This document shows, one piece after another, positions 20,962-24,356 of a DNA stretch of 24,356 nt. Both the position numbers and the translations under genes were made by a program. The notes beneath the pieces were generated by a model. The model made no database searches. It was not told the origin of the DNA and saw nothing but the letters and a program-made list of their open reading frames with translations. The stretch covers positions 427,923 through 452,278 of the forward strand of contig MU646500.1 of NCBI GenBank assembly GCA_026770585.1, read 5' to 3'. Each line of letters starts with the position of its first letter. Position 1 is the stretch's first letter. Source of the DNA: Baffinella frigidus (taxonomy: Eukaryota; Cryptophyceae; Cryptomonadales; Baffinellaceae).

Positions 20962-23043
20962 GGTGCAGGGTTGTGGGGTTTGGCTCCGTACCGGAGCGGC
21001 GTGTCCCTTGCACCGGCAGTGCTGGCTCACCTGCCACACCCAAAGACCTTGATCAATACCATCTCAAATTATGTTATTGGACAAACCGGGGGTAAATGTG
21101 TCGGATTCGACAAAATTAACCCGTGCCACTTCACCCAGTCCTGTGACTAGGACACCAGCGTTGGTTGTTGGTTCAGAGTTTAGTGTTTAGTGTTTAGTGT
21201 TTAGTGCTTGGGGTTTAGTGTTTCAGGTTTTAGTGTTGAGTGTTAAGTGTTGAGTGAGTGGGGTTCGGCGTCGGATCCTGGTGTAGGGAGTAGGGTTCAG
21301 GGCAACCGAGCAGTCGTCGCTGCCCTGCGGGGCGTCGAGCAAGAGCGGTGGGAGGGGGGACATGTTTTTCAAGTCATTCCCCGTACAAACTGTCACCTTC
21401 AAGACCGTTTTGGCGCCCTAAATCTACTCATCAGTTGACGGTTTGTATGGGGGTAGCCGTTGGCGAAATATTGCCGCTAGCAGGGAACTAATCCACTTAG
21501 CAGCCACCCCACCGACGACCTATTCACCTTGAATTCAAGGCGAAATTTCGGTTAGGTTCCAGGGCAATGGATCAGATTCTAGTACAAATTGTTTAGATGG
21601 ACTGCATGCGTGAAGTCCCCCGTAGCTGCTAAGTGGGTTGGCCGCTCACCGAGCAGTCGTCGCTGCCCACCGGCGCGTGGGCCGAGAGCGGAGGGCACCT
21701 GGTTTCGGGTTTCGGGTGCAGGGTTAAGGGTTCAGGGTTCAGGGTTCAGGGTTCAGGGTTTGGGCGCAAGGTTAAGGATTCAGGGGTTCGGGTTTCGGGT
21801 TTCGGGTTTCGTGTTTCGTGTTTCGGGTTTCGGGTTTCGGGTTTCGGGTCTAGGGTTCAGGGTTTAGAGTTTCGGGGCGAGGGGTTATGGTTTAGGGGTT
21901 GGGGGTTTCGCACGAGCAGCATTGGCCCCCGCGCGCGTGTCCGTCGAAGCAGTAGAGCACCCTCCCCGTGGATGTGTTCCAGACCTGGGGAGTTGGTTGA
22001 GGTTTTAGGGCTTAGGGTTTAGAGTTTAGGGTTAAGGGTTTCGGGTTTAGGTGTTTGGGTAGGAGGTTTTAACGTTTAGGGTTTAGGGTTTAGGTTGTAA
22101 GATTTAGGGTTTAGGGTTTAGGGTTTAGGGTTCAGGGTTCAGGGTTTAGGGTTTAGAGTTTAGGGTTTAGGGTTTAGAGTTTAGGGTTTAGGGTTTGGGG
22201 TTTAGGGTTTAGGATTGAGGGTTGAGGGTTTGGGGTTTAAGGTGTGTGGTTAAGGGTGTATGGTTCAGGGTGTGTGCTTCAGGGTTGATGATTTTGGGTT
22301 CATTGTTTCTGGTCGATGGTTTATGGGGTTTGGTTGAGGATTGAGGGTTGAGGGGTTACTCGGACGGCGAGGTCATCTGCTCCGGATGCGAGTAGCCCCC
22401 CCCCTGATGGTGTAAATGTTCAGTTTTTTGTTCGGGGTTTGGGTCTAGTTTAGGGGTTAGGAGTTAGCGTAGGGTTAAGCTTGTCAGGTCCCTGCGGCAT
22501 CAGCGTGCCAGCGCCAAATTCCTCGTGGGGGTTCGGCTGTTTCCGAGCGCACTTTTGGGCACCGCTGTGGCGTCAGCCTCCAGGCACGCGCTTCGCTTGG
22601 CCTCATGCCACCATTCGAGGTGGTCTTTAACCCCTCTGAAGGTTTAGACGTACCGACGTTGAGGGCGACGGAGCGGACGGGGGCCGTGTGGCCGATGAGC
22701 GTGTGGTAGAGGTGTCCCGATGTGAGGTTCCAGATCTTGATTGAGCAGTCGTCGCTTCCTGTGCAAAGACATCACTCAGAGTGCCTTCCTGCAAAGAGCA
22801 ATCATACAAGAAACACCCAGGCTGTTCACTTCCGTGCAACCCGAAAGAACAGAACTCTGTTTTTGATTCTATTTCTGAGAAAAAAATCATCAGTCACTCA
22901 TGAAAAGGTCGGTAAAGTGAAAGGGTTCAGGGGGGAAAAGAAATCAATCACTTCCGCTCAAGTGAATTATTTGTCAAAAGTCATGGCTCACCGGAGACGA
23001 GGAGGGAGGACGAAGCCTCGGGCGCGATGATCGACTTCGCCGC
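12767..23043 (-). CDS. Large WD40-repeat protein gene; 17 phase-matched exons, 403 codons
   Basis: Exons (minus, 5' to 3'): 23043-22992, 22758-22654, 22403-22360, 21984-21914, 21698-21650, 21030-20992, 20652-20591, 20010-19938, 19390-19310, 18220-18125, 17327-17216, 16834-16791 (or 16626-16583), 16079-16009 (or 15581-15520), 15072-14966, 14425-14356, 13150-13075, 12823-12767. They total 1209 nt without a stop and the phases match at all 16 junctions. Blade motifs run across the junctions: GSDDCSIKIWNLTSGHLYHT, GGGLLASGADDLAVRVWN, VVALSFSPDSILLASAGGKD, KTVKIWSVLDG, VQFSPDGSSLAVSEGNAVRL, ITSLVWSPDSSAIATASTDS, VWSIRYSPDGAKLLSVGD, and KSLEGHQGRVSAL. This gives about nine or ten blades; one has no proper WD (CPPLSAHAPVGSDDCSVSQH) and one carries a Gly-rich insert. 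WD40 domains form beta-propeller scaffolds; the partner is unknown. The last donor (GTTCAA) is weak and the gene continues below 12767. Exon identity is strong; the exact transcript is inferred. Confidence 0.8.
12840..13060 (-). repeat. TTTCGGG-variant telomere-like array (intron)
   Basis: Between exons 13075-13150 and 12767-12823. Mostly GGGTTTC units on the plus strand, with a pure stretch at 12973-13020. Confidence 0.85.
13151..13323 (-). repeat. Telomere-like repeat with 21-bp tandem unit, left of gap
   Basis: 13160-13190 is GGGTTCA-type; from about 13229 it is a pure 21-bp unit, GGTTCTGGGTATAGGGTTTG plus G, running into the gap. An exon-start duplicate (GATCGTACGCCCTCTGGATT, about 13199-13217) is embedded. 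Confidence 0.85.
13324..13708. other. Assembly gap (385 N)
   Basis: Run of N inside the 21-bp tandem array, with the same unit on both sides. The gap is most likely collapsed tandem repeat, and its true length is unknown. Confidence 0.99.
13709..14010 (-). repeat. 21-bp array right of gap, then TTTAGGG-like repeat with exon-start duplicates
   Basis: The 21-bp unit continues to about 13803. Two further truncated copies of the start of exon 13150-13075 are embedded: 13804-13833 (minus strand CTTCAG|GGGACGTGCCGTCGTA) and about 13939-13957 (CTGCAG|AGGGCGTGCGTC). Confidence 0.7.
14011..14340 (-). repeat. TTTCGGG/TTTAGGG repeat with a truncated copy of exon 14425-14356
   Basis: 14050-14130 and 14240-14325 are telomere-like. 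14207-14240 (minus: GAGGGGGAGCAGGGCGTCGT, GTGGGCACTCCG|GTGGTT) duplicates the end of the exon at 14356-14425 (EQGVVWALR against GQAIAWALG). GTTCCCCAAAGTTG occurs twice (14132 and 14170). Confidence 0.55.
14525..14585 (-). pseudogene. Duplicate of exon 14425-14356 with an in-frame stop
   Basis: Same acceptor (TTCGCAG) and first 20 or so bases (CAGAGCGGACCCTCCCAGT), then TGA in frame (ERTLPV-stop) where the live copy reads ERTLPVRRVQGLEGGQ. The donor is not preserved. Offset from the live copy is 160 bp. Confidence 0.7.
14758..14852 (-). pseudogene. Third, 5'-truncated copy of the SPDG exon (copy C)
   Basis: LLSVGDTDTLVWKLAQWPGA is homologous to copy B at 14966-15072 (LLSVGDADTLVWTPAQWPGA). 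The CACGCTGGT and CAGTGGCCGGGCGCGTCC stretches are shared, and it ends CCG|GTGCGC. The YSPDG half is missing; a possible replacement acceptor is GAAAG. Confidence 0.65.
15190..15301 (-). CDS. Alternative SPDG exon (copy A), donor unclear
   Basis: The acceptor CCGTAG gives the same phase as copy B. It reads HSPDGSKVLSVGDADTLVWT, then PAPFIEEIAPHIQGHARL. Differences from copy B in the shared part include many silent ones (GGT/GGC, CTC/CTG, GGC/GGG, GAC/GAT, GTG/GTC). No good GT donor follows, and the frame stays open into copy B. It may be an alternative exon, a fused long exon, or a decaying copy. Confidence 0.5.
15422..15519. repeat. C-rich telomere-like repeat
   Basis: CCCTAAC, CCCTGAA, CACTAAA and CACTGAA heptamers on the plus strand. 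This is the opposite orientation to most introns of this minus-strand gene. Confidence 0.75.
15520..15581 (-). CDS. Alternative exon, copy d of the GHxGRVWSIR exon
   Basis: The minus strand reads TTTAG|GTCGGTGCGGCG...GTCTGGAGCATCCG|GTATCG. It encodes VGAAASSCQAPGHHGRVWSI, with phase 0 in and 2 out, identical to the exon at 16009-16079 (SCQAPGHRGRVWSI). Both splice sites are present. 62 nt against 71 nt. Confidence 0.6.
15582..16008. repeat. C-rich telomere-like repeat between exon copies
   Basis: Apart from copy c, this is degenerate CCCTAAA/CCCCACA/CCCTCAA sequence on the plus strand. GATGGATACCGGATGCTCCA (16000) and CATCGATACCGGATGCTCCA (15511) mark the duplicated exon ends. Confidence 0.65.
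15752..15810 (-). pseudogene. Copy c of the same exon, 3' end lost
   Basis: GCGCCGGGCGGCGCGGCACC, then GACCAGCTGCCTGGCGCCCA matches copy b, but the GTCTGGAGCATC end (VWSI) is missing. Confidence 0.6.
16300..16357 (-). pseudogene. Copy a of the GHxGRVWSIR exon, 3' end diverged
   Basis: The acceptor GATGCAG and AASGGAAPTNCQTPGPGRL correspond to AAPGGAAPTSCQAPGHRGR of copy b, but the GTCTGGAGCATC|GT end is missing. A still shorter piece (GCGCCGCCTGCATCAGG) is at 16174-16190. Confidence 0.6.
16370..16582 (-). repeat. G-rich telomere-like repeat with GGGTGTA and GGGTGGA blocks
   Basis: 16472-16520 is a run of GGGTGTA changing to GGGTGGA heptamers; the rest is GGTTTAG-like. Intron sequence. Confidence 0.8.
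16583..16626 (-). CDS. Mutually exclusive exon candidate, copy b (GHDGAGACTCAFQYQ)
   Basis: 44 nt between CATAG and GTAACC. Phase 1 in and 0 out, the same as the copy at 16791-16834. It provides the GH of the preceding blade and a CAFQYQ strand. Using both copies would shift the frame, so only one can be used in a productive transcript. Confidence 0.65.
16627..16735. repeat. C-rich repeat separating the twin exons
   Basis: Degenerate AAACCCT, AAACCAGTTCAAA and CTCAAACC units. Inverse in orientation to the neighbouring G-rich introns. Confidence 0.6.
16791..16834 (-). CDS. Mutually exclusive exon candidate, copy a (GHDGTGKCTCAFQYQ)
   Basis: 44 nt between CCGCAG and GTACTG. Joins in phase after SFP|G of exon 17327-17216 to make the canonical FPGHDG, and then to the exon at 16079 or 15581. 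It differs from copy b by three silent changes and two amino acids (T to A, K to A). Confidence 0.7.
17075..17200 (-). repeat. Telomere-like intron repeat grading into TTTATAG
   Basis: GGTTTAGGGTTCAGG changes into an AT-rich TTTATAG/TTTATAA heptamer run at 17125-17185. Confidence 0.75.
17412..17467 (-). pseudogene. 5' half duplicate of exon 17327-17216
   Basis: The acceptor GTTCGCAG and ITSLVWSPHSSPIATTSID match ITSLVWSPDSSAIATASTD of the live exon. The copy stops before STIKIWN and has no donor. Confidence 0.75.
17812..17860 (-). pseudogene. Relic of the Gly-rich exon start
   Basis: AAGCAG|GAGCTGCTCGAGACG (ELLETW) resembles GGCAG|GAGCTGTGCTCGACG (ELCSTQ) of the exon at 18220, then diverges. 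Confidence 0.4.
17861..17982 (-). repeat. G-rich telomere-like repeat
   Basis: GGGTTTA, GGGTTTG and GGTCTGG units on the plus strand, between copies of the Gly-rich exon. Confidence 0.8.
17985..18040 (-). pseudogene. 3' half duplicate of the Gly-rich exon 18220-18125
   Basis: LCGSAFPGGGNGGGGDQ is repeated exactly in protein, with silent changes, and ends at the same CAG|GCTA junction. The 5' half (ELCSTQRYQPPLD) is missing here. Retention of CAG|GC in both copies supports a GC-AG intron. Confidence 0.65.
18125..18220 (-). CDS. Gly-rich insert exon with apparent GC-AG intron
   Basis: 96 nt, phase 0 on both sides. It reads ELCSTQRYQPPLDSTLCGSA, then FPGGGNGGGGDQ. It lies between exon 19390-19310 (ending ETSSWT) and exon 17327-17216 (starting ITSLVWS), giving GDQ-ITSLVWSPD, a normal blade start. 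The donor must be CAG|GCTAAC; no GT fits the phase at that point. The part encoding ELCSTQRYQPPLD was amplified upstream (see the array at 18385-19030). Confidence 0.65.
18288..18360. repeat. Hairpin element AAATCCCTAGG...CCTAGGGATTT
   Basis: 18325-18348 is the palindrome AAATCCCTAGG..CCTAGGGATTT. The surrounding GCAAATCTCTAGG and CCTAGGGATTTGC form a longer imperfect stem. A diverged copy is at 18949-19012 (GCAAATTCCTAG ... CCCTAGATTTGC), next to a copied TTTTTTGTACCAGCCAT. Confidence 0.6.
18385..19030 (-). repeat. Array of exon-derived cassettes (GGTACCGCTGCGTCGAGCAC)
   Basis: Copies of the first part of the Gly-rich exon with its acceptor, reading GGTACCGCTGCGTCGAGCAC then AGCTCCTGC on plus, are at about 18412, 18560, 18649, 18803 and 18867, with a short piece at 19012. 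They are interspersed with GGTACCAGCACAGCTACCGT, then AGGGTCCTATGG (18491, 18731) and short palindromes (TTGGTATTAATACTGG; AATACATG.. near 18690). None keeps the whole exon. Confidence 0.65.
19184..19232 (-). pseudogene. Partial duplicate of exon 19390-19310
   Basis: GGATCCTCCTTGGCGGTCTC gives GSSLAVSEGNAVRI against GSSLAVSEGNAVRLFE in the live exon. Silent differences (CTG/TTG, TCA/TCG, GCT/GCG) predominate. No acceptor or donor. Confidence 0.7.
19238..19309 (-). repeat. Short telomere-like repeat between copies
   Basis: Changes from CCCTCAACACTACACCC to GGGTTTAGTGGATTAGGG, that is, it inverts orientation within 70 bp. Confidence 0.5.
19395..19935 (-). repeat. Intron with TTTAGGG and TTTCGGG blocks
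   Basis: 19598-19650 is TTTAGGG-like. 19757-19785 is TTTAGGG, then 19786-19935 is dominated by GGGTTTC up to the donor GTAAGC at 19937. AACCAGTTCTCGACCC and ACCGTTCCTGACCCG at 19500-19760 hint at further duplicated material without recognisable exons. Confidence 0.7.
20100..20345 (-). repeat. TTTCGGG repeat with a decayed copy of exon 20652-20591
   Basis: 20105-20215 is GGGTTTC-like. 20223-20262 encodes KDSIFASVGGKD and ends GACAG|GTTATA, against DSILLASAGGKDK in the live exon; the SFSP part is missing. Confidence 0.6.
20346..20590 (-). repeat. TTTCGGG/TTTAGGG repeat with second copy of exon 20652-20591
   Basis: 20456-20498 encodes PDSTLLASASGKDK with donor CAA|GTGCGC, close to PDSILLASAGGKDK. 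The 5' part (VVALSFS) and the acceptor are lost. Flanks are GGGTTTC and GGGTTGA units. Confidence 0.7.
20810..20975 (-). repeat. TTGAGGG-variant array
   Basis: 20878-20963 holds about twelve nearly perfect GGGTTGA heptamers. Intron between exons 21030-20992 and 20652-20591. Confidence 0.9.
21170..21300 (-). repeat. TTTAGTG-variant telomere-like array
   Basis: 21176-21206 is a TTTAGTG heptamer run, changing to GTTGAGT and GTTAAGT. Confidence 0.8.
21307..21352 (-). pseudogene. Duplicate of the GSDDCS exon end
   Basis: GGCAGCGACGACTGCTCG|GTTGCC repeats the end of exon 21698-21650 (GGCAGCGACGACTGCTCG|GTGAGC). The protein reads PLLLDAPQGSDDCS. The donor is weakened from GTGAGC to GTTGCC and the CGCAG inside could be a new acceptor. 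Confidence 0.6.
21379..21452. repeat. Imperfect hairpin
   Basis: CCCCGTACAAACTGTCA pairs with TTGACGGTTTGTATGGGG. Small fold-back sequence between the two GSDDCS exon copies. Confidence 0.5.
21493..21636. mobile_element. MITE-like element, CCACTTAGCAG family, copy 2
   Basis: CCACTTAGCAGCCACC at the left and GTAGCTGCTAAGTGG at the right are inverted. The same ends occur at 9808-9907. It separates the two copies of the GSDDCS exon, 14 bp from the donor of the live one. Confidence 0.6.
21705..21910 (-). repeat. TTTCGGG/TTCAGGG intron array
   Basis: 21726-21760 is GGGTTCA, 21785-21848 pure GGGTTTC (with GTGTTTC variants), then GGGTTTA. Between exons 21984-21914 and 21698-21650. Confidence 0.9.
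21995..22350 (-). repeat. TTTAGGG array, the most telomere-like block
   Basis: 22074-22210 is mostly exact GGGTTTA heptamers with TTCAGGG and TTTAGAG variants. The intron is bounded by donor GTAACC (22359) and acceptor CCCCAG (21985). Confidence 0.92.
22405..22653 (-). other. Intron between exons 22758-22654 and 22403-22360
   Basis: Partly telomere-like (22430-22480), otherwise unique sequence with a small hairpin GCCACCATTCGAGGTGGT near 22607. No exon copy seen. Confidence 0.5.
22759..22991 (-). other. AT-richer intron without heptamer repeat
   Basis: Donor GTGAGC at 22991 and acceptor TTTGCACAG at 22759. It joins TCC G|GA AGC to give LLVS-G-SDDCSIKIW. One of the few introns here not made of telomere-like repeat. 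Confidence 0.75.
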
Positions 23044-23163
23044 CTGCAACAGACCACGGTTGAGTAATCAGAGGTGGTCTCGTCCTCTTCCTAGTACTGA
23101 TCCTGACCCATCGCGTCCTCCCTCTGGTACAAAACCTGCCCGGGTAAGTCAACTGATGCGCGT

Positions 23164-23208
23164 GACGAGGAGGGAAGAGGCCTCCGGCGCGATGATCGAC
23201 TTTGCCGC
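23164..23208 (-). pseudogene. Duplicate of exon 23043-22992, donor lost
   Basis: The same CTGTTGCAG acceptor and AAKSIIAPEASSLLV with one Ser fewer. The four base changes in shared codons are silent (GCG/GCA, CCC/CCG, GCT/GCC and a Ser codon). The donor GTCTCCG|GTGAGC has become GTCACGCGCATC, so it cannot splice in the same way. Confidence 0.75.
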
Positions 23209-23254
23209 CTGCAACAGACCACGGGGTCACACTTTTTCGTGCTTCCATAATGAT

Positions 23255-23302
23255 GAAACCCTCAACCCTTAGCCTTCAACCCTCAACCTTCAACCCTCAT
23301 CC

Positions 23303-23341
<39 letters not shown>

Positions 23342-23465
23342 ACGCTCAACCCTCAACGCTCAACGCTCAACGCTCAACGCTCAACGCTCAACGCTCAACG
23401 CTCAACCTTCAACCCTCAACCTTGAACCCTCAACCCTCAACCCTCAACCCTATACAATAAACAAT
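23255..23465. repeat. CCCTCAA/CGCTCAA array
   Basis: CCCTCAA heptamers enclose an inner block of CGCTCAA (about 23341-23402). C-rich on plus, opposite to most repeats of this gene. Confidence 0.92.
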
Positions 23466-23611
23466 AAACCTTTCGCAGACCCCATATTTCTATATTCACT
23501 AAAGAGCAACCCCCCCATGGTACAATCGGGGCAGCAGAGCTCGCGGGGGTAGCTTTCCCTACACCCTGACCTCTGCACCCTACACCCTACACTAGAGTGT
23601 AGTGTAGCGTG

Positions 23612-23694
23612 CCCTGCGGGCGATGCCGGCGAGGAGGGCGTAGAGCTGCGAGGTGTGGTTCTGGTTCATCTCCTCCAGTTGGAGGACCTCAATC
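23612..23694 (-). CDS. Coiled-coil exon, copy d
   Basis: EVLQLEEMNQNHTSQLYALL, then AGIARRAR. It shares a 44-base identical block with copy c (23874-23960), while the flanks differ. Acceptor probably TTTAG; the donor is unclear. By position and strand it may encode a coiled coil N-terminal to the WD40 domain. Confidence 0.5.
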
Positions 23695-23870
23695 CTAAAC
23701 CCTACACCTCAAAACCTTGCACCCCAAACCCCTAACCTCTAATCTCTCACACCTAACCCCTAAACCCCTAAACCCTGAGGGCAATGCGGCTCAGGGCAGG
23801 TTTCCTTCACCCCAAACGCTAAAACCTAGATCCTAGATCCTAGATCCTAGACCCAAAACACTAGACCATA
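23695..23870. repeat. C-rich telomere-like repeat
   Basis: CCCTAAA, CCCCAAA and TAGATCC units, with TAGATCC three times in tandem at 23827-23848. Confidence 0.75.
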
Positions 23871-23873
23871 CAC

Positions 23874-23960
23874 CGTAAAGAAGCTTTCCTTTCGGGCGAT
23901 GTCGGCGAGAAGCGCGTAGAGCTGCGAGGTGTGGTTCTGGTTCATCTCCTCCAGTTGCGC
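23874..23960 (-). CDS. Coiled-coil exon, copy c (best-preserved)
   Basis: Acceptor GGAACAG, then AQLEEMNQNHTSQLYALLAD and IARKESFFT. A GTGTAT donor after 23874 is possible. Heptad-like Leu/Met/Tyr spacing suggests an alpha-helix or coiled coil. This copy has the longest open exon and a normal acceptor, so it is the likeliest functional one. Confidence 0.55.
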
Positions 23961-24005
23961 CTGTTCCAGGGATTACGGTTTGAGGTTTAAGTGTTAGGGT
24001 TTATG

Positions 24006-24055
24006 AGAGCGTAGAGCAGGGACATGTGGCGCTGGTTCAGCTCCTCCAGCTGCCC
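24006..24055 (-). CDS. Coiled-coil exon, copy b (diverged)
   Basis: Acceptor GAAGCAG, then GQLEELNQRHMSLLYAL. Shorter, with no clear donor; either a diverged alternative exon or a relic. Confidence 0.45.
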
Positions 24056-24204
24056 CTGCTTCAAGGTTGAGAGTTTCAGGTTCCAGCGCTGATTCAGCCC
24101 CAGCTTGTTTCGTTGACTCTCACAAATTTCACAGTGTGCGGCTTTGATTCAGCTTCGAGCGTGGGGTAAAGGGTTGAGGGTTCCAGCGCGATTCAGTCTT
24201 AGAG

Positions 24205-24248
24205 TAGAGCTGCGAAGTTTGACTCTGGTTCATCTCTTCCAGCTGCCC
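24205..24248 (-). CDS. Coiled-coil exon, copy a
   Basis: Acceptor AAAACAG, then GQLEEMNQSQTSQLYSK. There is no GT donor at the expected place, so it may be a relic. The gene continues beyond the right edge. Confidence 0.45.
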
Positions 24249-24255
24249 CTGTTTT

Positions 24256-24356
24256 GGGGTTTGGGATTGAGGTGTTAGGGATTAGGGTGTAGGGTTTAGG
24301 GTTTGGGATTTAGGGTTTAGAGTTTAGGGTTTAGGGTTTAGGGTTTAGGGTTAGGG
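24256..24356 (-). repeat. TTTAGGG array at right edge
   Basis: The last 75 bases or so are nearly exact GGGTTTA heptamers. By analogy with the rest of the gene this is intron, not a chromosome end. Confidence 0.85.

Noticed and set aside
23202-23552. Open frame with PSTLNPQ repeats
   Set aside because: Translation of the CCCTCAA/CGCTCAA array; no splice or codon evidence of a gene.
24291-24356. Chromosome end (telomere)
   Set aside because: The same heptamers occur throughout the window between exons, in both orientations and with variants. This edge looks like another intron block.

Overview
The window looks like nuclear DNA of a eukaryotic microalga or related protist. The evidence is many short GC-rich exons with GT-AG (and one apparent GC-AG) splice sites, introns built largely of degenerate TTTAGGG-type telomere-like heptamers, and many small inverted-repeat (MITE-like) elements. 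No bacterial operon, rRNA, tRNA or CRISPR was seen. TTTAGGG-type repeats fit plants, green algae, cryptophytes and some other protists. A cryptophyte is my weak guess, from memory of similar repeat-rich predicted proteins, and I cannot confirm it.

Layout. (1) 45-1199, minus: part of a WD40 protein gene with an Ala/Gln-rich coiled coil, running off the left edge. (2) 1423-2018, plus: a small two-exon gene of unknown function, followed by decayed copies of its last exon. (3) 2019-6900: no convincing gene; several MITE families, dispersed repeats, a 0.13-kb tandem duplication and a 548-bp foldback element with 125-bp arms. (4) 6910-10946, plus: a six-exon gene for a predicted 110-residue protein of unknown function. 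(5) 10947-12200: intergenic, between convergent genes, with a 20-bp minisatellite and several hairpins. (6) 12200-24256, minus: a large WD40 gene. I could join 17 exons (23043 down to 12767) with matching splice phases into an uninterrupted 403-codon reading frame of about nine or ten WD-like blades. Four copies of a coiled-coil exon lie at its upstream end near the right edge. A 385-base assembly gap (13324-13708) falls in one of its introns, inside a 21-bp tandem array.

The most notable property is that most exons of the minus-strand WD40 gene have one or more extra tandem copies next to them. Some copies are truncated or carry a stop. Others (the 44-nt exons at 16583 and 16791, and the exons at 15520 and 16009) keep both splice sites and the same phase, and their lengths allow only one to be used at a time without a frameshift. 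They are candidates for mutually exclusive alternative exons. The copies are separated by telomere-like heptamer arrays, each block homogenised to its own variant (TTCAGGG, TTGAGGG, TTTCGGG, TTTAGTG, CCCTCAA/CGCTCAA). This suggests that repeat-mediated unequal exchange or slippage generates the exon copies. The two plus-strand genes show milder versions of the same behaviour.
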